From assembly GCF_029318685.1 (NCBI RefSeq), contig NZ_CP119677.1:1915001-1979000 (forward strand): 64,000 nucleotides of DNA, given 5' to 3'. The DNA comes from Ruminiclostridium papyrosolvens DSM 2782 (GTDB lineage: Bacteria > Bacillota > Clostridia > Acetivibrionales > DSM-1351). Every line of letters begins with the position of its first letter. The stretch's first letter is position 1. The notes below the pieces were generated by a model that searched no databases, was not told where the DNA came from, and saw only the letters and a list, made by a program, of their open reading frames with translations. Positions 36,060 to 43,564 of the stretch are shown here, one piece after another. The translations under genes and the position numbers were made by a program.

Positions 36060-36227
36060 CTATAATAATTTATCAAAGTCAGCTAAACTTTCAACAATAC
36101 TTTCAAAAGCTTTTTTAAATGCTAACATATAATCAAGGTTGTTAGCATCACAGCATATGTCATATTGCTCCCTAAATTCTTCCTCTAAAATTTCTCTCAT
36201 TTCATTTAACTTTTTGCTTTTATACAT
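36060..36227 (-). CDS. Small acidic helical protein (55 aa)
   Basis: Start at 36227 with GGAGG 8 nt upstream. Rich in E, K and hydrophobics (REILEEEFREQYDICC). Ends right at the ribosome site of the next gene. Unknown function. Confidence 0.55.
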   Translation of the reverse strand: MYKSKKLNEMREILEEEFREQYDICCDANNLDYMLAFKKAFESIVESLADFDKLL

Positions 36228-36267
36228 TTTCATTCCTCCATTCTCCCAAATTACGGGAATTAAAATA

Positions 36268-36501
36268 CTACTGAATCCTTACTATTCCTAAATTTTCCTT
36301 AAATCTGGTATTCGTAAAATCAATATATTCTCCGGCCTCATCTACACAGACTGTCATGCAACAGTTGTGTATTAAAGGTGTACCGCCTTGGCGGTTTTCC
36401 TGAATTTTTACTGATATGCTTTTGTGCATTTTTCCGTGTGTCAGTATATTTGGTACGTCGCTTTTACTGCCTATTCCGAGTAAAGTGTAATATCCTTTCA
36501 T
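36268..36501 (-). CDS. Small beta-type protein (77 aa)
   Basis: First gene behind the leftward promoter. MKGYYTLLGIGSKSDVPNIL and HNCCMTVCVDEAGEYIDFTN. GGAGG lies 9 nt before the ATG. Function unknown. Confidence 0.6.
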   Translation of the reverse strand: MKGYYTLLGIGSKSDVPNILTHGKMHKSISVKIQENRQGGTPLIHNCCMTVCVDEAGEYIDFTNTRFKENLGIVRIQ

Positions 36502-36563
36502 GTTTGAGTCCTCCATTCTTCTTAAATTCAAGTTTATAATTTAAATCTCAACTCCATAATTGA

Positions 36564-36592
36564 ATTATATTCCACGTACTTTAAATTGTCAA
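36564..36592 (-). promoter_or_regulatory. Perfect consensus promoter of the leftward island
   Basis: On the minus strand TTGACA (36587-36592), 17-nt spacer, TATAAT (36564-36569), both hexamers perfect. It should fire strongly in the lysogen unless repressed, so the island 34186-36501 is probably expressed from the prophage. Confidence 0.85.
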
Positions 36593-36682
36593 ATATATTT
36601 TTAAAATATTATTAATAATTTTAAAATAGATAGTTGAATCGTATAATCAAATGTGTTATTCTATACTCAGGAGGTGGTAGTA

Positions 36683-36901
36683 TTGTCTTTAAAGGGAGAA
36701 TTAAAAGCCTTAATAATCAAATCAGGATGGACAATGACGCAAGTTGTTGATTCCTTAAACAAAAAGCATGATAGAGATACAACAGTTCAGAATTTTAGTT
36801 CAAAATTAATTCGGGGAACCTTAAAATATAGTGAGGTTTGCGAAATTTTAGATTTAATAGGATATAAAATTGAATGGGTTCCGAAAGGGGAAAAAGTATG
36901 A
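36683..36901 (+). CDS. Small HTH (LLM/XRE-type) regulator (72 aa)
   Basis: GELKALIIKSGWTMTQVVDS and FSSKLIRGTLKYSEVCEILD match short phage XRE-like regulators. TTG start behind AGGAGGTGG. Divergent from the leftward island and a candidate controller of its promoter. Confidence 0.7.
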   Translation: MSLKGELKALIIKSGWTMTQVVDSLNKKHDRDTTVQNFSSKLIRGTLKYSEVCEILDLIGYKIEWVPKGEKV

Positions 36902-37059
36902 TTACTGCCAAAAGGGCTATCAAAATTACTACTGAGACTGATGATAATAAGCGTAATGAGTTGATTGATAAACTATCAGAGGAAGATGCAAAAATGCTAC
37001 TAAAACGCTGCTTAAAGGCCGTTATGGATAATTCAAAGCCGGATTTTGAGATTAATTAA
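36898..37059 (+). CDS. Small acidic protein (53 aa)
   Basis: ATGA overlap with the HTH gene. Helical (DDNKRNELIDKLSEEDAKML). Likely a partner of the preceding regulator. Unknown function. Confidence 0.55.
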   Translation: MITAKRAIKITTETDDNKRNELIDKLSEEDAKMLLKRCLKAVMDNSKPDFEIN

Positions 37060-37070
37060 ATATATGCTCG

Positions 37071-37105
37071 AGTACAACAAAAAAAGCAAGGGAATTATCA
37101 CCCTT
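37071..37105 (-). terminator. Terminator of the leftward gene at 37121
   Basis: Minus-strand stem GCAAGGG-TGATAATT-CCCTTGC followed by CTTTTTTT. On the plus strand the same stem may also end the 36683-37059 pair. Confidence 0.75.
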
Positions 37106-37120
37106 GCTGATTTAGTCATT

Positions 37121-37312
37121 TTATATTTCAACTTCTCCCTTGAGCCATTTCTCAAGGAGCTTTATTAAAACATCTGATTCCCGAATAGGTCCGTACACTT
37201 CATTGCTATTATTCAGCGATTCTATTTTACGGGTTACAGCTTCTTTCATTCTCGGCGTAACTCTTGCACGTACGTCCTTGTTTTTTGTTGCTTTTTTCTT
37301 TGCTTCTGGCAT
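37121..37312 (-). CDS. Small DNA-binding-like protein (63 aa)
   Basis: Very basic N-terminus (PEAKKKATKNKD) then TPRMKEAVTRKIESLNNSN, reminiscent of a ribbon-helix-helix fold. Second ATG of an ATGATG pair chosen for better spacing from GGGGTG. Confidence 0.55.
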   Translation of the reverse strand: MPEAKKKATKNKDVRARVTPRMKEAVTRKIESLNNSNEVYGPIRESDVLIKLLEKWLKGEVEI

Positions 37313-37398
37313 CATATCACCCCAATATTATTCTATTTGACTTCCTGCGACCGCCGAAGCGGTTTCGGGTGGTAGTCAGCCACCCATCATCAGGCAGA

Positions 37399-37617
37399 CT
37401 AGAAAATCTCATATCCTGTAACATCACAGTCACGGGATAATATTTCATTGTATATGTCCTCAGCATCTTCTTTGTTGAGTTCGCCATTTTCGATTACTTG
37501 TGTTGTAAGGTCGCTAGTAAAGGATACAAATACTTTACCATTGTCTAGTGTTTCAAATTCAACATTCCCAGTATGTTCTTGCCCTTCAAAATCCCAATGT
37601 ACATTCAATTTCTTCAT
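37399..37617 (-). CDS. Small acidic protein (72 aa)
   Basis: Beta-type start (MKKLNVHWDFEGQEHTGNVE) and acidic helix. TTGGAGG 6 nt upstream. Upstream of it, GTAGCAC is repeated at 11-bp spacing near 37683-37700, perhaps an operator. Unknown function. Confidence 0.6.
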   Translation of the reverse strand: MKKLNVHWDFEGQEHTGNVEFETLDNGKVFVSFTSDLTTQVIENGELNKEDAEDIYNEILSRDCDVTGYEIF

Positions 37618-37875
37618 GCATTACCTCCAATGTAGCCGACACCTTGTTGTGTCTGTCGCTCTGTTGTCTATGCTCATATTGTAGCACGAATGTAGCACAA
37701 AAGTAAATAGGGAATCGTTAGACATCTTTCGACAAATTGACCTCAAACCCTTGCAGGAGTAAGTAAAGAAATTTTGAAATTAATGGGAATAGTGCTTTTT
37801 CAGGGTTTTTGACTTGGTGTTTTAATCTGTTGTGCATAATAAGATTATAGACAGCAGGAAAGTGAGGGAACTTTG

Positions 37876-38466
37876 ATGGCTAGACGTATGAAATGGGGCA
37901 GTTTGGAGGATTTAAGAATTAAAATAGATACTTACTTTGAAACTGAGTCAATACCTACAGACGCAGGATTTTGCTTGTTTATGGGAATAACAAAAGACTG
38001 CTTTAATTATTACAAAAATGATAGATATAAGTATAAACACAAATCCGAGGATGAAAAAGCTGAAATATTAAAAGAAATAGAAACAGAAGCGGATGAAAAA
38101 GCTGAAATGGAAGCGTTAGAGGACTTTTTAACCATTGCACCCGATATGGAAGTTATTGACAATTACGATGCTTGCAGTAAGTACGATAAAAACGTAGAAG
38201 ATACTATAAAACGGCAATTGTCCGCAGAATTTAAAAAGGTGTTTTTAAGATTAGAGGATTTTAATCAAAAAGCAGGATACACAGCTAAAAACCCAGCTTA
38301 TGCTATATTTACTGCAAAAGCACTATTTGGCTACCGCGAAACAGCACCGGAGCAGTCAAACAGCAATCAACTTCCTTCAAAAATTACTATTCAGATTATG
38401 CCAGCTCCAGATAAAACAGAGCTTCAGCAACCAACAAAAGTGAGTATAAATGCAAGTAGTGAGTAA
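37876..38466 (+). CDS. Possible terminase small subunit (gp3-like)
   Basis: 196 aa. DNA-binding N-terminal region (WGSLEDLRIKIDTYFETESI, then FCLFMGITKDCF), acidic helices, and NPAYAIFTAKALFGYRE near the end, which resembles the C-terminal motif of phage small terminases that do not share sequence with TerS-HTH types. It is separated from the large terminase by about 5 kb, which is unusual. An alternative is a phage regulatory protein. Confidence 0.5.
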   Translation: MARRMKWGSLEDLRIKIDTYFETESIPTDAGFCLFMGITKDCFNYYKNDRYKYKHKSEDEKAEILKEIETEADEKAEMEALEDFLTIAPDMEVIDNYDACSKYDKNVEDTIKRQLSAEFKKVFLRLEDFNQKAGYTAKNPAYAIFTAKALFGYRETAPEQSNSNQLPSKITIQIMPAPDKTELQQPTKVSINASSE

Positions 38467-38511
38467 TTACTACGAAATTGCTATTTCGTGTAATTGATTG
38501 CGTTAAAGTAC

Positions 38512-38555
38512 TAAAGTAGCCTAGAACCATAAGGGTTTCGGGTTACTTTATTTTT
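38512..38555 (+). terminator. Terminator after the small-terminase-like gene
   Basis: AAAGTAGCC...AGAACC paired with GGGTTTC...GGGTTACTTT, followed by ATTTTTT. Confidence 0.65.
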
Positions 38556-39379
38556 TCAGCATTTTCCAAAGCGTAATTAAAATGTATTTATACAGTATAT
38601 TTATACAAGTATTACCCTATAATGTGTATACTTATACATAATAGTACATATATCACAACCACATGGGTGAGTTATAGTATCGTAACATTAAGCCAGAGCT
38701 CAGCCGGATTTATGCATCAAGCAGGAGCAGACAGCAGCAACAAACATACCTAATCCAACATACAAGGTTATAGGGGAGGGGGTACACTTAAAACGGGCCA
38801 GTCGCAGGATAGGACAGTCCACGTACGTAGTATCCACCAACCAATGTTTAACCGTATAAAAAAGCAGCCCAAAAAGAGTCCACTTGACACCAGAGTGAGA
38901 ATCTTCCGTCCCACTTTACAAAACAGCCTTAAACTTGCAAGATAATTTCACGTTATAGTGTCAAGCCGGTTGCCAAATTCAATAGCTTTTCTCCTTCTGG
39001 TTGCATTCATATTTCTGATAGGGGGAGGGATACCCTTGAAAATGCCTAATGCCTCTGAAAAAGACCTGCCAATTTTAAAATAAAATCAATAAAAAGACCA
39101 AAAACATTTATTTTCACATATTATTTTGACCAAAAACATTAAATTTAAGATTTATTATGAGAGTGAAGGAAAACCAAAAGCCTTTTGTGCCTGTTTCAAG
39201 TTTTTTCGTTCCAGTCAGAGTTGTATATATAATATATTATACGTATCTGTCTGGCGATTTCCTTGTAAACCACTAATAACAAATATTTCGGGAGTTTTGG
39301 AGTGACCCTGTAGGGTCGCAATTTCTTCAAAAGTGACCTTTTAGGGTCGTTTTATTATCAAGGAATTGGAGATATCAAG
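38556..39379. other. Non-coding gap with repeats and operators
   Basis: No convincing gene in about 820 nt. The left part is AT-rich with TATTTATACA near-repeats (38588-38610). The middle (38690-39040) is richer in G and C than anything nearby and has short stems (for example GGATA...TATCC near 38808-38830); it could hold a structured RNA, a packaging site or an eroded gene. GACCAAAAACATT occurs twice, at 39096-39108 and 39128-39140, three helical turns apart. The two operators at 39301-39350 close it. Confidence 0.5.
39301..39350. promoter_or_regulatory. Two palindromic operators before the RepL-like gene
   Basis: AGTGACCCTGTAGGGTCGC (39301-39319) and AGTGACCTTTTAGGGTCGT (39332-39350) share the inverted core GACC...GGTC and lie 31 bp apart, three turns of the helix. 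This spacing suits cooperative binding by a dimeric repressor, possibly the protein encoded just downstream. Confidence 0.7.
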
Positions 39380-39952
39380 ATGGATACATACTACAAGCGG
39401 GAAAGTGTATCAAGTGATGGTGAATTACTCGCTCAAAGGACACAGAAGTTCTATAACCCAATGAAAGAAGGGTATGGATACAACTTCAAATACAAGTCAG
39501 CAATGACAAAAAGCTACTTGTCGATTTCGTTGCCGGAATGTTTCTCGGATGCGGAACTGGGCAGGATATATAAAATATCCAGAATGATATATTCCAAGTC
39601 CAATTTACTTGCCAAGAGAACCAATGGCGGTATAGTTCCTTTAACACGGGAAGAAATACATGAAAAAATAGGTCTGCATAGAACAAAGTTCGTTCAGTTC
39701 TGGAAGAAACTCATTGAAAACAAGATTATTAAATCAATTCCTATCAGCGGAAAAAACTTTTTTTGCATAAGTCCACTTTATTTCAATTCCACAGTTTATA
39801 TTCCTGTAGATATCTTCATTGCCTTTCAGGAAGAATTAAGGGAACACCTGAGCAATAGAGTATTTGAAGCCTATATGGACATGCATGCAAGCGGAAACTA
39901 CATGCCAATTATTATGACGGACGGAGATGTGGAAGGAGAAGAATATTTATAA
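39380..39952 (+). CDS. RepL-like winged-helix protein (190 aa)
   Basis: Central winged helix (LTREEIHEKIGLHRTKFVQF) then ENKIIKSIPISGKNFFCISP, which recalls the MarR-like fold of Firmicutes RepL plasmid replication proteins. Acidic C-terminus. It may bind the operators upstream or the DnaA-box region downstream (40041-40099). A role in replication or late-gene control is inferred, not shown. Confidence 0.55.
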   Translation: MDTYYKRESVSSDGELLAQRTQKFYNPMKEGYGYNFKYKSAMTKSYLSISLPECFSDAELGRIYKISRMIYSKSNLLAKRTNGGIVPLTREEIHEKIGLHRTKFVQFWKKLIENKIIKSIPISGKNFFCISPLYFNSTVYIPVDIFIAFQEELREHLSNRVFEAYMDMHASGNYMPIIMTDGDVEGEEYL

Positions 39953-40007
39953 TTCTGCCTCATTTCCAGATAAAAATAAATAAAAGTATAAATTTAATAC
40001 GTTGTAC

Positions 40008-40099
40008 TTGATTATGATAATAACCCGGTTTATAATAAAGTTATCCACAGATATGTGTGGATAAAATGTTAATAAGTGAAGTTATTCACATGTGGAAAA
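40008..40099 (+). promoter_or_regulatory. Promoter with four DnaA-type boxes at its start
   Basis: TTGATT (40008-40013), 17-nt spacer, TATAAT (40031-40036). Four bases later comes TTATCCACA (40041-40049), its exact inverse TGTGGATAA (40056-40064), then TTATTCACA (40082-40090) and TGTGGAAAA (40091-40099). TTATCCACA is the consensus DnaA box. The transcript of the late genes would start within the boxes, so DnaA (or a phage mimic) could repress it, or the cluster could be an origin. Confidence 0.75.
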
Positions 40100-40138
40100 C
40101 TTGAACAATAGAAGTTTAGGAGGAGGAACATTAAATCA

Positions 40139-40525
40139 ATGAGAAAACATAAATTCAGAGGCAAGAGAGTAGATACGGGTGAGTGGGTGTATGGGTGCTA
40201 CATAAAAGTTACTCCATATAAAGATAGTGATGGACATAGGATTTGCACTCAGGATACTTGGCTCATAATTCCTGTTATCCCGGAAACAGTAGGACAATAC
40301 ATAGAAACCATAAATGGGCATGAAATATATCATCACGACATTGTGAAAGCCTATAAATACGGAGATACAGAAACTAGTCCATTTATATACGATATAACAT
40401 ATAGAAATGGCACATGGTGGTTTGGAAATTGGACTTGGATTGAATTCTTACAATCATTCAGATGTGTTGAAGTTATCGGCAACATACACGACAATCCGGA
40501 GATGATGGAGGTACCTCATGAATAA
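40139..40525 (+). CDS. YopX-family phage protein
   Basis: 128 aa with the YopX pattern: KHKFRGKRVDTGEWVYGCYI, VIPETVGQYIETINGHEIYH, DIVKAYKYGD and VIGNIHDNPEMM. The family is common in Firmicutes phages; function unknown. AGGAGG upstream. Confidence 0.88.
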   Translation: MRKHKFRGKRVDTGEWVYGCYIKVTPYKDSDGHRICTQDTWLIIPVIPETVGQYIETINGHEIYHHDIVKAYKYGDTETSPFIYDITYRNGTWWFGNWTWIEFLQSFRCVEVIGNIHDNPEMMEVPHE

Positions 40526-41087
40526 CGATAAGCCACTTTTTGATGTATCAAAAATAGTTATGGATAAAACTGTGCTTTATAATTCGCTTTCAGGTAAAAC
40601 TTTTAGAGCAGCAGTTGGACAAGTTGACAATATGGTCCTATTCTTATTACAAGATATAGATACCGGGAACATATATGTGATTGACGAAATTGAAATTGAC
40701 AAAGAGAATAAGCCTGAAAACATAAATCCATACTTCTTCGGACACCCGCATAACGGTACAAGTATACATAGCCCACAAGACAACATACTATCCCTTAAAA
40801 TACGTCTACCCAACAATGAAGTAGCCATAATTGACGATAAAAAAGTTGCAAAAGTCCAGGAGATTCCTGACTTAATACCGTTTTTTACTGAGCTTGTTAC
40901 CTTCCACACTGACTATTCCACGGGACAAGTAAAGTCATTACCCACTATTTACGGCATAACTAAAACTAAAAAGTGTGTTAGGCAGCTTCGAGAACTTCGT
41001 ATAATGAGGTCTAAAAGGTCAAGGAGAGTAAGCCAATATGTACTAATGGATGGGGTTTACAAGGTGGAGGAAGAAGGAGGAATATAA
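40518..41087 (+). CDS. Hypothetical protein (189 aa)
   Basis: Overlaps the YopX stop. Beta-rich N-terminal half and a basic end (RELRIMRSKRSRRVSQ). No domain recognised. It may be part of a YopX-linked operon. Confidence 0.55.
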   Translation: MNNDKPLFDVSKIVMDKTVLYNSLSGKTFRAAVGQVDNMVLFLLQDIDTGNIYVIDEIEIDKENKPENINPYFFGHPHNGTSIHSPQDNILSLKIRLPNNEVAIIDDKKVAKVQEIPDLIPFFTELVTFHTDYSTGQVKSLPTIYGITKTKKCVRQLRELRIMRSKRSRRVSQYVLMDGVYKVEEEGGI

Positions 41088-41414
41088 GTGAAGATGGAGC
41101 AATATTATGATGCTGCTACTAGTAAAGATGTATACGTTACAAAAATAAGTGAGCAAGAAAAATATCAAAATTTATATGAACCTATAATGCTGACTGTGAT
41201 TGAAAAAGTAGCACACCAAATAGCTTGTGATATTTTGGAAAAAAACTATTCTGAAATAGTTAGCAAAATTTCACCAGATGCAATAGCAAATATGGCAATT
41301 GCAGAAGCAGGAGCTAAAATTCATGAAACATTAAACAAAAAACTACCAGACAAAATATTGGAAATAGAAAAAACACAACAAAAATATATAAACAGGGAAT
41401 CTTCGGAGGTTTAA
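41088..41414 (+). CDS. Helical protein (108 aa)
   Basis: GTG start right after the previous stop (TAAGTG), with AAGGAGGA upstream. Mostly helical. Unknown function. Confidence 0.55.
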   Translation: MKMEQYYDAATSKDVYVTKISEQEKYQNLYEPIMLTVIEKVAHQIACDILEKNYSEIVSKISPDAIANMAIAEAGAKIHETLNKKLPDKILEIEKTQQKYINRESSEV

Positions 41415-41421
41415 CAAAATT

Positions 41422-41769
41422 ATGAAAACACTTAACGAAATCATTGAACAATGTAAAACCAACGGCAGACCAGAGTATGACGAATTGCGGTATTCAGTTC
41501 TGGTAATGACTGGAATACTAAATCTTGTAAACAGTGAATTAACAAAGCTTTACGTCAAAGGTGAAATGCCAAATGAATTTATACGGAAATTAAAGCTTGA
41601 TGGCGGTATATGCTCAATGTATGGAAAGGCCTTGAATAAATCTCCAAAGGAATACCTTGGATGGAATAATGACCCTGAAAACCCGGCATATCAAAAGTTT
41701 TATGCTATGGGAAATAAGCTACTAGATAAAGTCATTAAGAAGATGGAGGACAGCAATGAAAATACCTGA
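41422..41769 (+). CDS. Hypothetical protein (115 aa)
   Basis: Helical, with EYDELRYSVLVMTGILNLVN. Its last codons overlap the next gene's start by 14 nt. CGGAGG upstream. Unknown function. Confidence 0.55.
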   Translation: MKTLNEIIEQCKTNGRPEYDELRYSVLVMTGILNLVNSELTKLYVKGEMPNEFIRKLKLDGGICSMYGKALNKSPKEYLGWNNDPENPAYQKFYAMGNKLLDKVIKKMEDSNENT

Positions 41770-42064
41770 GAAAGTAAGAATTGGATATATGGATTATGAT
41801 GTAATTCAGACTGAAAACAATTTGTGTCTGGAGGGTAGAGAATGTCTAGGAATTATTCATTATGAAGATGCAAAAATAGAACTCAATACAAACCGAAATA
41901 TTCAGAAACAGCAGCAAGCATTTCTACATGAAGTTGTCCATGGAATAGTTAGGGATAGAGGTATTGAATGGGGAGAAAACAATGAATTGTACACTGATGA
42001 AATAGCAAAAGGCATTTACTGCTTAATCAGAGATAACCCCGAAATATTTAAGGAGTGTGAGTAA
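41756..42064 (+). CDS. ImmA/IrrE-type metallopeptidase-like protein (102 aa)
   Basis: HEVVH at residues 58-62 is the zinc motif, with a following acidic helix. Small phage members of this group often cut repressors to release lytic genes, or modify other phage proteins. It lies in the late region, so the target is not obvious. Confidence 0.75.
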   Translation: MKIPEKVRIGYMDYDVIQTENNLCLEGRECLGIIHYEDAKIELNTNRNIQKQQQAFLHEVVHGIVRDRGIEWGENNELYTDEIAKGIYCLIRDNPEIFKECE

Positions 42065-42190
42065 ATGAAATGTTTTCTATGGCTCAAACATAAAGTCCGG
42101 TACAAGAATGGCAAAGGTTACATATGTATAAGATGCGGTAAAACCGCTCTTGAATGTCAAAAAGATGAAAGGAGGAAAGCCGATGCCTGA
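42065..42190 (+). CDS. Basic zinc-ribbon mini-protein (41 aa)
   Basis: Contains CIRCG and one more cysteine; strongly basic. ATG 42065 directly after the previous stop. Its end overlaps the next gene's start. Unknown function. Confidence 0.45.
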   Translation: MKCFLWLKHKVRYKNGKGYICIRCGKTALECQKDERRKADA

Positions 42191-42458
42191 AACTGATTTA
42201 TACCAGTTGGCAATAAAAACAATGGATAAAAAGTGGGAAAATGAATTAATGGAACATGATGAAATAGTCCAATACATGAAATCATACGGATTCACACAAG
42301 TTTCTCCACTGATAAATAATCCCGGGCGTTATTTATGCATTACCAAAGAAGGCATAGCTTTAATTACAAAAGATGGTAAAAACTTTGAGCTAAGTGAAGA
42401 AATAACCAAAATAAAGCAACATATTCTTAGCCAACAAAATGAAGGGAGAAAAGCATAA
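42183..42458 (+). CDS. Hypothetical protein (91 aa)
   Basis: ATG 42183 behind AAAGGAGG. Winged-helix-like middle (DEIVQYMKSYGFTQVSPLIN, then GRYLCITKEGIALITKDGK). Unknown function. Confidence 0.55.
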   Translation: MPETDLYQLAIKTMDKKWENELMEHDEIVQYMKSYGFTQVSPLINNPGRYLCITKEGIALITKDGKNFELSEEITKIKQHILSQQNEGRKA

Positions 42459-42724
42459 TGGGAATGGGAAATGAAAATTTATGTGTAGCAGTAGATTGCA
42501 AATCTGAAAACCTTAGTAAACTTGCAGATAGTGTAGAAATCAAGGCATGTGACATTTTGAATGGTGTTGTATCCATCTACTCGAAGCTGTTTACTGGGAC
42601 ACAAGAAACAAAAGGCAATGCACCGGTATCAAACGGTGCAAGTATTTTAATGTCTATTAAAAGAACAGACGAAACACTTGCTCAAGTACTACATGCGTTA
42701 GCCACAATTGAAGATAACTTATAA
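42458..42724 (+). CDS. Hypothetical protein (88 aa)
   Basis: Starts in an ATG overlap with the previous stop. Helical, no domain. Lies directly before the Tad2-type gene. Confidence 0.5.
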   Translation: MGMGNENLCVAVDCKSENLSKLADSVEIKACDILNGVVSIYSKLFTGTQETKGNAPVSNGASILMSIKRTDETLAQVLHALATIEDNL

Positions 42725-42736
42725 GGAGAAGAGTAC

Positions 42737-43195
42737 ATGATTTTTAAACAAGCATTTGAAGCAATGAAACAAGGAATGGCAGTAAAACTTCCAAGTTGGA
42801 AAGGTTACTGGAAATGGCAAGACGGCACAATCAAGATGTATTGCAAGGACGGAAGGATACTAGATATAAGAGAAAGCGAAGAAATGCTTTTTACTTTAAC
42901 CAATATCTGTAGTGATGAATGGGAAGTAGTCGGAGAGATACCTACAGACCTGAATATCCAGACATTCACATTTGGTGAAGCAATCAGGAATATGAAAAAT
43001 GGTAAAAAGGTAGCCCGTAAAGGTTGGAACGGTAAAGGAATGTGTTTACAAGCGCAAATTCCTGATGAACACAGCAAAATGACATTCCCTTATCTTTACA
43101 TGACAATACCTGACTGCTCAGAAGGAATCAGAAAACTTCCTTGGCAACCGGCACAAGTAGATGTATTTAGTGAAGATTGGGTTATAGTAGAATAG
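42737..43195 (+). CDS. Tandem Tad2-domain (DUF2829) protein, likely anti-Thoeris
   Basis: 152 aa with two Tad2/DUF2829-like domains: residues 1-68 (FKQAFEAMKQGMAVKLPSWK and DEWEVVG) and 73-152 (TFGEAIRNMKNGKKVARKGW, LYMTIPDC, DVFSEDWVIVE). Tad2 of phage SPO1 sequesters the cyclic ADP-ribose signal of Thoeris defence. Most known Tad2 proteins have one domain that assembles into a multimer; here one chain carries two. Assignment as an anti-defence protein is by family. AGGAGA upstream. Confidence 0.78.
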   Translation: MIFKQAFEAMKQGMAVKLPSWKGYWKWQDGTIKMYCKDGRILDIRESEEMLFTLTNICSDEWEVVGEIPTDLNIQTFTFGEAIRNMKNGKKVARKGWNGKGMCLQAQIPDEHSKMTFPYLYMTIPDCSEGIRKLPWQPAQVDVFSEDWVIVE

Positions 43196-43203
43196 GAGGA
43201 CTT

Positions 43204-43308
43204 ATGTTGACAAACGTATTAGCTTTTATTATTAGCGTTGCAATGCTTGAAGTATACAGCAGAATTACAATGAAACAAAGATGTCGTAATTGTCAGAAGA
43301 GTAAATAA
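43204..43308 (+). CDS. Tiny membrane protein (34 aa)
   Basis: One transmembrane helix (LTNVLAFIISVAMLEVY) and a basic CRNC end. Just after AGGAGG. Could be a very small holin-like or regulatory protein; not assignable. Confidence 0.4.
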   Translation: MLTNVLAFIISVAMLEVYSRITMKQRCRNCQKSK

Positions 43309-43328
43309 AAACTACATACTCAAGGGAC

Positions 43329-43365
43329 TAACAGCACCGGGACGGATACTCGGTGTTGTTTTTTA
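43329..43365 (+). terminator. Terminator after the Tad2 operon
   Basis: ACAGCACCG (43331-43339) pairs with CGGTGTTGT (43351-43359, one G-U), followed by TTTTTT. Confidence 0.85.
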
Positions 43366-43443
43366 TATTTTGACCATCTGAACATATCCTGTCTGATATC
43401 CTACAATTGACTTCAATATTCACACTATATACCTCCTATTCAT

Positions 43444-43473
43444 GAGCTTACCTTCGGGTAGGCTCTTTTTTTT
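43444..43473 (+). terminator. Second terminator before the packaging genes
   Basis: GAGCTTACC-TTCG-GGTAGGCTC followed by eight Ts. The T-run merges with TTGACCATTCG, a motif repeated after other late terminators. Confidence 0.85.
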
Positions 43474-43564
43474 GACCATTCGTATTGCTGATTTGTTGCA
43501 GTATGTAAATATGAAATCTGGCTTCTGAGTAATCAGCAGAAGAATATGGGGGGTGGTTCATCCG

